A stretch of DNA of 64,000 nt. Origin: Flagellimonas zhangzhouensis. Its GTDB lineage: Bacteria; Bacteroidota; Bacteroidia; Flavobacteriales; Flavobacteriaceae. The notes under the pieces were generated by a model. It was given only the letters and a program-made list of their open reading frames with translations, ran no database searches and was not told the origin of the DNA. Of the stretch, positions 20,746 to 28,147 are shown one piece after another (the stretch's first letter is position 1; each line of letters begins with the position of its first letter). The stretch spans positions 1 through 64,000 of the forward strand of contig NZ_FNKI01000006.1 in the NCBI RefSeq assembly GCF_900102925.1, in the 5' to 3' direction. Made by a program: the position numbers and the translations under genes.

Positions 20746-21264
20746 TTATTCTTTCTCAGAAAGGGTTTTAAGAATACCAGCTAATTTACCACCACCTGAT
20801 TTAAGACCAGAAATAACATTCTTGGCCGGTGATTGCAACAATCCGATAATATCTCCGATAACCTCTTCTTTAGACTTGATGTTAACAAGTGCGTCAAGGT
20901 TTTCGTCCCCGATGTAAACAGCTTCTTCAATAAAAGCTCCTTTCAATACAGGTCTTTCTGATTTTTTTCTAAAGTTCTTGATAAGTTTCGCAGGTGCGTT
21001 TCCTGTTTCGGACAACATCATAGATGTATTGCCTTTCAAAACCTCAGGAAGTTCACCAAATTCCTTATCAGAAGCTTCCATTGCCTTTGCAAGCAATGTG
21101 TTCTTTACTACCGCAAGTTTAATGTTTGCCTTAAAACACGCTCTTCTTAAGTTAGAGGTATCCACGGCATTCAATCCAGATATATCCGCCAAATAAATAT
21201 TTGGGGTTTCGGCCAACTGTGCAGTCAAGTCTTCTATTACTGTTGCTTTTTCTTCTCTTGTCAT
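20746..21264 (-). CDS. rplJ: 50S ribosomal protein L10
   Basis: A 172-residue protein starting MTREEKATVIEDLTAQLAETPNIYLADISGL. It has the usual L10 globular domain and a C-terminal helix region (KSGGGKLAGILKTLSEKE) that anchors L7/L12 dimers. It lies 27 bases after rplA and 55 before rplL. No obvious L10-leader structure was recognised in the short upstream gap. Confidence 0.97.
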   Translation of the reverse strand: MTREEKATVIEDLTAQLAETPNIYLADISGLNAVDTSNLRRACFKANIKLAVVKNTLLAKAMEASDKEFGELPEVLKGNTSMMLSETGNAPAKLIKNFRKKSERPVLKGAFIEEAVYIGDENLDALVNIKSKEEVIGDIIGLLQSPAKNVISGLKSGGGKLAGILKTLSEKE

Positions 21265-21291
21265 AGTTATAAAATTGAACTACCAGTTAGA

Positions 21292-21981
21292 TTAAACTGC
21301 TTTTGGATCTAATTGAACACTAGGACTCATGGTACTAGACAAATAGATACTCTTCATGTAAACACCTTTTGCAGCGGATGGTTTCATTTTTACCAAAGTC
21401 TCGATAAGCTCTTTAGCGTTTCCTGCGATTTTATCAGCAGAAAATGAAGCTTTTCCGATTGCAGCGTGTACAATACCTGTTTTGTCAACTTTAAAGTCGA
21501 TTTTACCAGCTTTAACATCAGATACTGCTTTTGCAACATCCATAGTTACTGTACCGGTTTTTGGATTGGGCATTAAACCTCTTGGACCCAAAATTCTACC
21601 TAATGGACCTAGTTTACCCATAACGCTTGGCATGGTGATGATTACATCAACATCAGTCCAACCGCCTTTAATTTTATCCAAATATTCATCTAAACCAACA
21701 AAGTCTGCACCAGCTTCTTTAGCTTCTGCTTCTTTGTCTGGAGTCACCAATGCTAAAACTTTAACGTCTTTACCTGTTCCGTGAGGAAGTGTAACAACGC
21801 CACGCACCATTTGATTTGCTTTTCTTGGATCTACACCCAAACGAACAGCGATATCAATGGAAGCATCAAATTTTACGTTGGTAATTTCTTTTACTAAAGC
21901 GGATGCCTCATCCAAAGAATACAATTTATTCTTGTCTATTTTGGATTGGGCCTCTTTTTGCTTTTTAGTCAATCTTGCCAT
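21292..21981 (-). CDS. rplA: 50S ribosomal protein L1
   Basis: A 229-residue protein with the L1 signatures [19 protein letters not shown] and the [18 protein letters not shown] motif (about residues 131-148). It is part of the L1 stalk at the ribosomal E site. It follows rplK by 20 bases. The family's usual operon-repressor role is possible here but cannot be read from the sequence. Confidence 0.98.
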   Translation of the reverse strand: MARLTKKQKEAQSKIDKNKLYSLDEASALVKEITNVKFDASIDIAVRLGVDPRKANQMVRGVVTLPHGTGKDVKVLALVTPDKEAEAKEAGADFVGLDEYLDKIKGGWTDVDVIITMPSVMGKLGPLGRILGPRGLMPNPKTGTVTMDVAKAVSDVKAGKIDFKVDKTGIVHAAIGKASFSADKIAGNAKELIETLVKMKPSAAKGVYMKSIYLSSTMSPSVQLDPKAV

Positions 21982-22001
21982 TTCTTAATTGCTTTAAGAT
22001 T

Positions 22002-22439
22002 TTAAAAGGGTCTTTGTCCAGCGATTTTCAATCCCATTGATCTTGCAGTACCCGCAACCATACTCATTGCAGATTCTACGGTAAAGGCATTTAAATCAAC
22101 CATTTTTTCTTCGGCGATTACCTTTACTTGATCCCATGTTACTGATCCATTTTTTACCCTGTTAGGTTCGCCAGATCCTTTTTTAATCTTAGCCGCTTCC
22201 ATCAATTGAACTGCCGCAGGTGGTGTCTTTACAACAAACTCGAAAGATTTGTCTTTGTAAACGGTGATAACAACAGGTAATACTTTACCTGGCTTGTCCT
22301 GTGTACGAGCATTAAACTGCTTACAGAACTCCATGATGTTAACACCAGCAGCACCTAAGGCGGGTCCAACCGGTGGCGATGGGTTCGCTGCACCTCCCCT
22401 AACTTGTAATTTAACTACCTTATCTACTTCTTTTGCCAT
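22002..22439 (-). CDS. rplK: 50S ribosomal protein L11
   Basis: A 145-residue protein starting [29 protein letters not shown]. The proline-rich N-terminal domain contacts the GTPase centre, and the C-terminal rRNA-binding domain includes [11 protein letters not shown]. It lies 68 bases after nusG and 20 before rplA. Confidence 0.98.
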   Translation of the reverse strand: MAKEVDKVVKLQVRGGAANPSPPVGPALGAAGVNIMEFCKQFNARTQDKPGKVLPVVITVYKDKSFEFVVKTPPAAVQLMEAAKIKKGSGEPNRVKNGSVTWDQVKVIAEEKMVDLNAFTVESAMSMVAGTARSMGLKIAGQRPF

Positions 22440-22507
22440 TGTTTCTAATTAAATTTAAAGTTGTGTCAATTGGAAGCAACACAGCTTTATATATGTAACA
22501 GCTCTTG

Positions 22508-23059
22508 TTATACTTTTTCTACTTGCATATAGCTCAATTCCAACGGTGTTTTTCTTCCAAAGATCTTCACCATCACCTCAAGCTTACGCTTTTCTTCATT
22601 GATTTTTTCAACAGTTCCATTGAATCCATTGAAAGGTCCATCAATTACCTTAACCGTTTCTCCCAACACAAAAGGAATGGCCACGTTGTCTGTATTGACA
22701 GCCAACTCGTCCACTTTCCCCAACATACGGTTTACCTCCGATTTTCTTAAAGGTACGGGGTCACCACCTTTTACTTCACCTAAAAATCCAATTACATTGG
22801 TAATGGAACGGATAATGTGCACCATTTCACCACCTAAATTGGCTTTGATCATAATATAACCTGGAAAGTAAACTCTCTCTTTGTTGATTTTCTTTCCATT
22901 TCTAATCTGCACTACCTTTTCGGTAGGCACAAGTACTTCTTCAAGGTAATCACCAAAGCCAGCTCTCTCAACTTCGCTTTCAATATAGCCCTTGATCTTG
23001 TTCTCCTGACCACTGACCGCTCTTACTACATACCATTTCTTCTCTAGTACCTCAGACAT
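22508..23059 (-). CDS. nusG: Transcription termination/antitermination factor NusG
   Basis: A 183-residue protein with an N-terminal NGN domain (KKWYVVRAVSGQENKIKGYIE) and a C-terminal KOW domain (GETVKVIDGPFNGFNGTVEKI). NusG links RNA polymerase to the ribosome or to Rho. It starts 11 bases after secE and precedes rplK, the conserved bacterial order. Confidence 0.97.
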   Translation of the reverse strand: MSEVLEKKWYVVRAVSGQENKIKGYIESEVERAGFGDYLEEVLVPTEKVVQIRNGKKINKERVYFPGYIMIKANLGGEMVHIIRSITNVIGFLGEVKGGDPVPLRKSEVNRMLGKVDELAVNTDNVAIPFVLGETVKVIDGPFNGFNGTVEKINEEKRKLEVMVKIFGRKTPLELSYMQVEKV

Positions 23060-23070
23060 ACGATCGATCT

Positions 23071-23259
23071 TTATCCTATTATTTTATCAAAATACAATGT
23101 GATCAACTTACTGAACAAAGAATCGACACCCCAAGTTGCCAATGCAAACAGAATGGAGAACACAGCTACAATTATCATAAGGTTTGACGCTTTTGAACGC
23201 TCCAACCATGTTACATTGTTCTTTAGTTCTTCTAATGATTCCTTTATATAAGTGACCAT
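23071..23259 (-). CDS. secE: Preprotein translocase subunit SecE
   Basis: A 62-residue protein with one amphipathic helix (YIKESLEELKNNVTWLERSKA) and one transmembrane helix (NLMIIVAVFSILFALATWGVDSLF). This is the minimal single-span SecE form. It precedes nusG by 11 bases and lies 99 bases downstream of tRNA-Trp, in the normal tuf-trnW-secE-nusG order. Confidence 0.95.
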   Translation of the reverse strand: MVTYIKESLEELKNNVTWLERSKASNLMIIVAVFSILFALATWGVDSLFSKLITLYFDKIIG

Positions 23260-23276
23260 AATTTCTTGTATTTAGC

Positions 23277-23374
23277 TTGCACGGGAGGAGAGACTTCCCT
23301 CGACTACGCTCGGGATAAACTTCTTGTCTCACTTCACTATGCCACGATTTTCCTTTTGCACGGGAGGAGAGACT
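23277..23374. repeat. 19-base direct repeat of the tRNA-Trp 3' end around a hairpin element
   Basis: TTGCACGGGAGGAGAGACT occurs at 23277-23295 and again, identically, at 23356-23374, where it forms the 3' end of the tRNA-Trp gene plus flank. The 60 bases between hold a hairpin (TCCC...GGGA around CTCGACTACGCTCG, 23296-23315) like those nested in other repeats of this window. It could be a duplication left by insertion of a small element or an old integration scar; no integrase gene is near. Confidence 0.75.
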
Positions 23375-23431
23375 CGAACTCCCGACACCTGGTTTTGGAG
23401 ACCAGTGCTCTACCAACTGAGCTACACCCGT
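23359..23431 (-). tRNA. tRNA-Trp (anticodon CCA)
   Basis: 73 nt. The minus strand folds into a cloverleaf: D-arm TAGCTCAGTTGGTAGAGCA, anticodon stem CTGGT/ACCAG with loop CTCCAAA, and T-arm GGGAGTTCGAGTCTCTC. The acceptor stem ACGGGTG/CTCCCGT has one T-T mismatch. CCA is not encoded. It lies between tuf and secE. Confidence 0.95.
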
Positions 23432-23438
23432 TTATAAT

Positions 23439-23483
23439 TACACTGAAAGGTATCCCGAGAAATCCGGGACACCCTTTAGTGTA
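23439..23483. repeat. Imperfect palindrome between tuf and tRNA-Trp
   Basis: Outer arms TACACT/AGTGTA, middle arms AAAGG/CCTTT and inner arms TCCCG/CGGGA form a 45-base hairpin on either strand. It lacks a U-run, so it is probably a processing hairpin or a relative of the dispersed hairpin elements rather than a terminator. Confidence 0.6.
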
Positions 23484-23501
23484 CTATTTATTGTAAAATG
23501 A

Positions 23502-24689
23502 TTAATCTAAAATCTCAGTAACCTGACCAGCACCTACTGTTCTACCACCTTCACGGATAGCGAATCGTAGACCTACGCTCAATGCGATTGGCTGAATCAA
23601 ATCAACAGTGATTGTCAAGTTATCACCAGGCATTACCATTTCAACTCCTTCAGGAAGGTTGATGTTACCTGTCACGTCAGTTGTACGAACGTAGAACTGT
23701 GGACGGTAGTTGTTGTGGAATGGAGTGTGACGACCACCTTCTTCTTTTTTAAGGATATAAACCTCAGCTTTGAATTTAGCGTGTGGCTTAACAGAACCTG
23801 GCTTACAGATTACCATACCTCTTTTGATGTCGGATTTTTCAATACCTCTCAACAAAAGACCTACGTTATCACCAGCTTCACCTCTATCAAGAATTTTACG
23901 GAACATCTCAACACCAGTGATAGTAGAAGTCAATTTCTCAGCTCCCATACCGATGATTTCAACAGGGTCACCTGTGTTGGCAACACCAGTTTCGATACGT
24001 CCTGTAGCTACAGTACCACGACCAGTAATTGTGAATACATCTTCGATTGGCATCAAGAAGTCTTTATCAACATCTCTAGCAGGAAGTTCGATCCAGTTAT
24101 CAACTGCATCCATCAATTCCATTACAGTGTCAACCCATTTTTGTTCTCCGTTCAAAGCACCAAGTGCAGAACCAGAGATTACAGGACCATTGTCACCATC
24201 ATACTCGTAGAAAGAAAGCAACTCTCTTACTTCCATTTCAACAAGCTCCAAAAGCTCTTCATCATCCACCATGTCAACTTTGTTCAAGAAAACAACGATA
24301 CGTGGAATACCTACCTGACGCCCCAATAGGATGTGCTCACGAGTTTGTGGCATTGGACCATCAGTTGCAGCAACAACCAAGATAGCACCGTCCATCTGAG
24401 CAGCACCAGTAACCATGTTCTTTACGTAATCCGCGTGACCAGGACAGTCAACGTGAGCGTAGTGACGGTTAGCAGTTTGATACTCAACGTGAGAAGTGTT
24501 GATAGTAATACCTCTCTCTTTCTCCTCAGGAGCGTTATCAATGGAGTCAAAGCTTCTAAGCTCAGACAATCCAGCGTTTGCCAATACCGTTGTGATAGCA
24601 GCGGTCAATGTGGTTTTACCGTGATCTACGTGTCCAATGGTACCAATATTTAAGTGGGGTTTGGAACGATCAAAAGTTTCCTTTGCCAT
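23502..24689 (-). CDS. tuf: Elongation factor Tu
   Basis: A 395-residue GTPase: G1 [15 protein letters not shown] (19-33), G3 DCPGHADYV (about 81-89), G4 NKVD (about 136-139), then beta-barrel domains 2 and 3 ending in [19 protein letters not shown]. It delivers aminoacyl-tRNA to the ribosome. It lies within the tRNA cluster (tRNA-Thr 48 bases upstream, tRNA-Trp downstream), a common bacterial arrangement that suggests one long transcript processed at the tRNAs. Confidence 0.98.
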   Translation of the reverse strand: MAKETFDRSKPHLNIGTIGHVDHGKTTLTAAITTVLANAGLSELRSFDSIDNAPEEKERGITINTSHVEYQTANRHYAHVDCPGHADYVKNMVTGAAQMDGAILVVAATDGPMPQTREHILLGRQVGIPRIVVFLNKVDMVDDEELLELVEMEVRELLSFYEYDGDNGPVISGSALGALNGEQKWVDTVMELMDAVDNWIELPARDVDKDFLMPIEDVFTITGRGTVATGRIETGVANTGDPVEIIGMGAEKLTSTITGVEMFRKILDRGEAGDNVGLLLRGIEKSDIKRGMVICKPGSVKPHAKFKAEVYILKKEEGGRHTPFHNNYRPQFYVRTTDVTGNINLPEGVEMVMPGDNLTITVDLIQPIALSVGLRFAIREGGRTVGAGQVTEILD

Positions 24690-24737
24690 TTTAAAATGAT
24701 TTAATTCTTAGTTTATATTAGTGTACAAATCGTTTTG

Positions 24738-24809
24738 AGCCAATGACGGGAATTGAACCCGTGACCTCTTCCTTACCAAGGAAACGCTCTACCCCTGAGC
24801 TACACCGGC
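24738..24809 (-). tRNA. tRNA-Thr (anticodon GGT)
   Basis: 72 nt. Acceptor GCCGGTG/CATTGGC (two G-T pairs), D-arm AGCTCAGGGGTAGAGC, anticodon loop TTGGTAA, and T-arm ACGGGTTCAATTCCCGT. It lies immediately upstream of tuf. Confidence 0.95.
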
Positions 24810-24899
24810 TTATTTGGTTTACAGGTTCAGAGTTTAAAGTTACAAGTCAAGCTCGCCAAAACTTCAACCTTTACTTGAAATTCATTTTTCAAGTCTTAG

Positions 24900-24972
24900 A
24901 GCGGGAGACCGGGTTCGAACCGGCGACATTCAGCTTGGAAGGCTGACGCTCTACCAACTGAGCTACTCCCGC
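24900..24972 (-). tRNA. tRNA-Gly (anticodon TCC)
   Basis: 73 nt. Acceptor GCGGGAG/CTCCCGC is perfect; anticodon loop CTTCCAA; T-arm CCGGTTCGAACCCGG. It is followed upstream (24976-25000) by a stem TTTTTTTGGG/CCCAAAAAAA that separates it from tRNA-Tyr. Confidence 0.96.
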
Positions 24973-25055
24973 ATATTTTTTTGGGACAAGCCCAAAAAAA
25001 GATTCCATTATTTCAAAAAACTTCCCTTTTTGTGTTGTTCCGCTGAACAACTTTG

Positions 25056-25138
25056 TGGGGAGAGCAGGATTCGAACCTGCGAAGGTGAAAACCAACAGAT
25101 TTACAGTCTGTCCTCGTTGGCCGCTTGAGTATCTCCCC
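25056..25138 (-). tRNA. tRNA-Tyr (anticodon GTA)
   Basis: 83 nt with a long variable arm. Acceptor GGGGAGA/TCTCCCC, anticodon loop CTGTAAA, and T-arm GCAGGTTCGAATCCTGC. A spacer hairpin, GTTGTTC/GAACAAC (25034-25051), follows its 3' end. Confidence 0.95.
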
Positions 25139-25160
25139 GCCTTATTTTCAGTAACTTACG

Positions 25161-25234
25161 AGCCGATGGAGGGACTCGAACCCACGACCTGCTGATTACA
25201 AATCAGCTGCTCTAGCCAGCTGAGCTACATCGGC
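25161..25234 (-). tRNA. tRNA-Thr (anticodon TGT)
   Basis: 74 nt. Acceptor GCCGATG/CATCGGC is perfect; D-arm AGCTCAGCTGGCTAGAGC; anticodon stem GCTGA/TCAGC with loop TTTGTAA; T-arm GTGGGTTCGAGTCCCTC. It is the first gene of the tRNA-tuf transcript, about 50 bases after a good promoter (25285-25314). Confidence 0.96.
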
Positions 25235-25255
25235 AATTTACCGCTTGTTTTTCAC

Positions 25256-25283
25256 AAAAAAAGCCCGCTATTTCTAACGGACT
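25256..25283 (-). terminator. Terminator of hpf
   Basis: On the minus strand, a 9-base stem AGTCCGTTA/TAGCGGGCT with a GAAA loop is followed by TTTTTTT. It ends the hpf transcript 50 bases after its stop and overlaps the start region of the tRNA-cluster transcript. Confidence 0.88.
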
Positions 25284-25284
25284 G

Positions 25285-25314
25285 CAAATGTATATATATT
25301 TTTTTTGTTTCAAA
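25285..25314 (-). promoter_or_regulatory. Promoter of the tRNA-tuf-secE-nusG-rpl-rpo block
   Basis: On the minus strand, TTTG (25314-25311), an 18-base spacer and TACATTTG (25292-25285) match the Bacteroidota -33/-7 consensus TTTG / TAnnTTTG. Transcription would begin near 25279, inside the hpf terminator hairpin, about 45 bases before tRNA-Thr. Confidence 0.75.
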
Positions 25315-25333
25315 ATAATTTTTGAAAAATTTT

Positions 25334-25636
25334 CTATGCTTTTGCTCTTAATTTTTCTTTTCGTTTCACAAGTTGCCTTTCCAAAGAGCTGCAAGCTGAA
25401 TCAACAGCCTCTTCAAAGGTCTTGCATTGTTTTTTTGCCACCAATCTATCTCTGGGCACGGACACCATGATTTCCACGATCTTATTCTCCTTTGCACTAG
25501 TGTTTTCCACTTTTAAAAAGACCTCCGAATCTACGACCTTGTCATAGAACAAATCCAACTTGTCCATTCGCTTTTGAACGAAGTCTAGGAGTTTACCATC
25601 AGCTACAAAATTTACCGATTGTGCATTTACTTTCAT
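25334..25636 (-). CDS. hpf: Ribosome hibernation-promoting factor (short HPF/RaiA family)
   Basis: A 100-residue protein, MKVNAQSVNFVADGKLLDFVQKR..., ending ERQLVKRKEKLRAKA. The length and beta-alpha-beta-beta-beta-alpha pattern fit the short HPF domain without the dimerisation tail. It binds the 30S decoding region in non-growing cells. It lies 54 bases after xerC on the same strand and has its own terminator. An inverted repeat, ACTGTC-AAA-GACAGT (25664-25678), precedes the start. Confidence 0.92.
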   Translation of the reverse strand: MKVNAQSVNFVADGKLLDFVQKRMDKLDLFYDKVVDSEVFLKVENTSAKENKIVEIMVSVPRDRLVAKKQCKTFEEAVDSACSSLERQLVKRKEKLRAKA

Positions 25637-25690
25637 AAGATGTAGTTTTTATACTGTCAAAGACAGTGAAGTTAAACATTACAAGAAATA

Positions 25691-26581
25691 TTATTTCTTG
25701 CTTCTTGGATGGGCCTTTTGATGAACTTTTTTGAGTTCAGCGATACTGTTGTGCGTGTACACTTGAGTAGATGCCAAACTTGAATGACCCAATAATTCCT
25801 TTACGGAATTTAAATCTGCCCCCCTGTTCAGCAAATGTGTTGCGAAGGTGTGCCTGAGTATATGCGGGCTCTTTTTTACCTTGGGGGATACTAAACTAAA
25901 ATACTTATTTATAGTTCGATAAACAAGTGTTTCATAAATTTTAAGACCTTCTTTTGTTAATATTAAATACGAATTATCCTGTACTTTTTTAAGACTGGAG
26001 CGTACTACCATATACTGTTCTATACATTGTTGGGTAGCGGGTAAAATGGGAATTATCCGTTCTTTATTGCGTTTACCCAACACTTTGAGGGTTTGATTGG
26101 CCAAATCAACATCTACCAATTTAAGATTCACCAGTTCCGCTCTTCGCATTCCTGTGGCATACAACAAATCAATGATTAGTTTATCACGTAAACCCTCGAA
26201 ATCATCGTTGAACGGATTTTCTCCCAGAAGTGCATCCATTTCCTTTTCCGAAAAAGGGATTTCTACTTTTTTTTCAGTTTTAAGTGCCTTGTGTTTTATC
26301 AAAGGCGAAACTTTAATCTCGTCTATCTTCAATAAGAACTTATAATAGGCCTGAAGCGACGATATTTTCCTATTGATGGTTCGGTTGGATACTCCACTTT
26401 GGGAAAGCTCCACAATCCAATTTCGGATAAGCGGATAACCTATGTGCGTAATGGAAGATGCTTCGTATTGCGTTTCGCAAAAACTGGAAAATGCATCGAT
26501 ATCCTTTTGATACGCCTTTATGGTGTGTTCGGAATAATTCTTTTCTAAACGTAAATAAGAGATAAAAGCACTTACGGACAT
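25691..26581 (-). CDS. xerC: Tyrosine recombinase XerC/XerD family
   Basis: 296 residues from the ATG at 26581 (MSVSAFISYLRLEKNYSEHTIKAY). An earlier in-frame start at 26608 would precede the promoter box. It has an N-terminal SAM-like core-binding domain (about 1-85) and a catalytic domain with R in TGMRRAEL, K in LGKRNKER, the HILRHTFATHLL box (H-x-x-R), H in LLGHSS and the nucleophile Y in STQVYTH. Xer recombinases resolve chromosome dimers at dif. The location next to hpf and rpsU, away from any mobile element, supports a housekeeping role. XerC versus XerD is not certain. Confidence 0.9.
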   Translation of the reverse strand: MSVSAFISYLRLEKNYSEHTIKAYQKDIDAFSSFCETQYEASSITHIGYPLIRNWIVELSQSGVSNRTINRKISSLQAYYKFLLKIDEIKVSPLIKHKALKTEKKVEIPFSEKEMDALLGENPFNDDFEGLRDKLIIDLLYATGMRRAELVNLKLVDVDLANQTLKVLGKRNKERIIPILPATQQCIEQYMVVRSSLKKVQDNSYLILTKEGLKIYETLVYRTINKYFSLVSPKVKKSPHILRHTFATHLLNRGADLNSVKELLGHSSLASTQVYTHNSIAELKKVHQKAHPRSKK

Positions 26582-26585
26582 ATAC

Positions 26586-26593
26586 CAAAGGTA
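26586..26593 (-). promoter_or_regulatory. Candidate -7 box of xerC, 4 bases before the ATG
   Basis: TACCTTTG on the minus strand fits TAnnTTTG. Only four bases separate it from the xerC ATG, which would give a leaderless or nearly leaderless mRNA. No clear -33 box was seen. Confidence 0.45.
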
Positions 26594-26623
26594 GCAATTA
26601 GAATACACTATAGGTATAGAACG

Positions 26624-26654
26624 AAAAATCCCGCTCCAAAATTGGAACGGGATT
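26624..26654 (-). terminator. Terminator between rpsU and xerC
   Basis: The arms AATCCCG/CGGGATT and inner CCAA/TTGG form a stem-loop followed on the minus strand by TTTTT. It ends rpsU transcription 27 bases after the stop. Confidence 0.8.
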
Positions 26655-26680
26655 AAAATATATTTTCTGTAGGCTATACC

Positions 26681-26875
26681 CTATACTTCTTCTTGATCTC
26701 TAAGACCTTGAATGTATTGAGCTTTTTGTATCTGAGCTCTACGCTCCACAGAAGGCTTAGTGAACTGCTGTCTGCTTCTCAACTGACGCATTGTTCCTGT
26801 TCTGTCGAACTTACGCTTAAAACGCTTTAATGCTCTATCGATGTTTTCTCCTTCTTTTACTGGTATAATTAACAT
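26681..26875 (-). CDS. rpsU: 30S ribosomal protein S21
   Basis: A 64-residue basic protein, MLIIPVKEGENIDRALKRFKRKFDRTG..., with the bS21 core. In Bacteroidota bS21 sits near the 3' end of 16S rRNA and, by published work on Flavobacterium ribosomes, takes part in hiding the anti-Shine-Dalgarno sequence. This gene carries a full-strength Shine-Dalgarno sequence 8 bases before its ATG, unlike nearly all its neighbours. That fits autoregulation by bS21 occupancy of the ribosome (inference). It is monocistronic, with its own promoter box and terminator. Confidence 0.97.
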   Translation of the reverse strand: MLIIPVKEGENIDRALKRFKRKFDRTGTMRQLRSRQQFTKPSVERRAQIQKAQYIQGLRDQEEV

Positions 26876-26883
26876 GGGCTACA

Positions 26884-26891
26884 ACCTCCTT
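26884..26891 (-). promoter_or_regulatory. rpsU: Perfect Shine-Dalgarno sequence of rpsU
   Basis: The minus strand reads AAAGGAGGTTGTAGCCC-ATG. AAGGAGGT is fully complementary to the 16S 3' end, at a spacing of 8 bases. Most other genes in the window have only A/T-rich leaders, so this site is exceptional. Confidence 0.9.
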
Positions 26892-26910
26892 TCTTTAAAA
26901 TTTTGGTTTG

Positions 26911-26918
26911 CAAATATA
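26911..26918 (-). promoter_or_regulatory. Candidate -7 box of rpsU
   Basis: TATATTTG on the minus strand matches TAnnTTTG and would give a leader of about 30 bases containing the Shine-Dalgarno site. The -33 element is not clear. Confidence 0.5.
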
Positions 26919-26967
26919 CAAAGGTTCTTCAACCTGAAAAGAAATATTTTATTTTTTTCAATATTAC

Positions 26968-28128
26968 CTAAATAGTTGGCTTTTTGTATTCCTTTTTATC
27001 TATGATAATTTTAGCCAATATTTCCTTCAAAATTTCAGAAGTACCTCCACCAATTGGGCCCAATCTACTATCTCGGCTTAAGCGCGCCATCGGGTAATCT
27101 TCGATATACCCATACCCGCCTAAAAACTGGAGGCAATTATACATGACCTCATCGGCCATTTGTGTGGATTTCAATTTGGAAATAGTTGCTTCCTTCACAA
27201 CATAAGCTCCTTTTTCCATTTGGGCCACTGTTGCATAATTAAACTGTTTGCATAACAACATATCGGAATGCAGGTCTACCAATTTGTGACGCAATGCCTG
27301 AAACTGATCAATGGTTTTGCCAAATGCTGCACGTTCAGACATATATTGCAAAGCATAATCCAACGCATATTCCGCTCTTGCATGAGCATTGATACCCATG
27401 ACCAAGCGTTCCAATGCAAAGGCCTCCATAATATAATTAAAGCCAGCATTCTCTCTCCCCAACAAGTTTGCTACAGGGACCTCAACATTATCAAAAGCCA
27501 ACTCAGCGGTATCGGAAGCTCGCCAACCTAATTTATTTAATTTACTTGCGGAAACACCTTTTGCATTTTTATCAACAATAAACATACTGATGCCTTTATG
27601 GCCAGCATCTTTATCTGTTTTTGCTGCAAGAACAATATAGTCCCCATAAACTCCATTGGTAATGAAGGTCTTAGAACCATTTACAATATATACATCTCCT
27701 TTTTTCTCAGCAGTGGTGCGCATGGCCGCCACATCGCTACCCCCAAATGGCTCAGAAACTCCTAAAGCACCAATTTTATCACCAAGAACACTAGGCTCTA
27801 GATAAGCCCTCTTTTGATCTTCATTGGCTAGCTTGTTCAAATAGGTCATTGCCAAATATTGATGCGCCCACATGGCCGCAGCAAAACCACCAGAATTTAT
27901 TTTTTGAAGCTCTTCAAGAAAAATAACGGTATAAAATAGGTCCAGTCCCAATCCAGAATATTCCTCGGGGGTCATAAGGCCAAAGTAGCCCATCTCCCCA
28001 AACTTGTTCCAAATAAATCGGTCTATCTGACCAGATTCTTCCCATTTTTCAATGTGGGGAACAACATCTTTCTGTAAAAAATCCTTCAAACTTTCCCGGA
28101 ACAAGTTATGCTCTTCCGTGAAGTACAT
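26968..28128 (-). CDS. Acyl-CoA dehydrogenase family protein
   Basis: 386 residues from the ATG at 28128 (MYFTEEHNLFRESLKDF). An ATG three codons earlier (28137) directly abuts an AGGAGGT sequence, which is ideally spaced for 28128. It has the standard three-domain flavoprotein fold: LGVSEPFGGSDVAAM and TFITNGVYGDYIVLA (FAD/substrate motifs), RAAFGKTIDQFQ, and a C-terminal LGGYGYIEDYPMARLSRDSR. The position usually holding the catalytic Glu near the C-terminus reads IGGGTSE. The Glu in FALERLVMG (about residue 240) occupies the isovaleryl-CoA/long-chain-type position. It acts in fatty or branched-chain acyl-CoA oxidation; the substrate is not determinable. Confidence 0.93.
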   Translation of the reverse strand: MYFTEEHNLFRESLKDFLQKDVVPHIEKWEESGQIDRFIWNKFGEMGYFGLMTPEEYSGLGLDLFYTVIFLEELQKINSGGFAAAMWAHQYLAMTYLNKLANEDQKRAYLEPSVLGDKIGALGVSEPFGGSDVAAMRTTAEKKGDVYIVNGSKTFITNGVYGDYIVLAAKTDKDAGHKGISMFIVDKNAKGVSASKLNKLGWRASDTAELAFDNVEVPVANLLGRENAGFNYIMEAFALERLVMGINAHARAEYALDYALQYMSERAAFGKTIDQFQALRHKLVDLHSDMLLCKQFNYATVAQMEKGAYVVKEATISKLKSTQMADEVMYNCLQFLGGYGYIEDYPMARLSRDSRLGPIGGGTSEILKEILAKIIIDKKEYKKPTI

Positions 28129-28137
28129 ATCGATCAT

Positions 28138-28144
28138 ACCTCCT
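28138..28144 (-). promoter_or_regulatory. Shine-Dalgarno-like AGGAGGT before the acyl-CoA dehydrogenase
   Basis: The minus strand reads AGGAGGT immediately before the ATG at 28137 and 9 bases before the ATG at 28128. The spacing favours the second ATG, which also matches the usual N-terminus of the family. It may be fortuitous in a genome that mostly ignores such sites. Confidence 0.45.
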
Positions 28145-28147
28145 ATT

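Noticed and set aside
23277..23374. Attachment site of an integrated prophage or island
   Set aside because: The repeats enclose only 60 bases and no integrase or phage gene is near; the adjacent genes are conserved housekeeping genes.
23602..24653. Long plus-strand ORFs over tuf, rpoB and rpoC
   Set aside because: They are shadows caused by codon bias in highly expressed genes, with no protein-like composition.
24976..25000. Possible terminator between tRNA-Gly and tRNA-Tyr
   Set aside because: The T and A tracts form the stem itself (TTTTTTTGGG/CCCAAAAAAA) and there is no separate T-run; it is more likely a spacer or processing hairpin.
25691..26581. Integrase of a mobile element
   Set aside because: The protein is a full-length Xer recombinase between hpf and rpsU with no flanking cargo or repeats.
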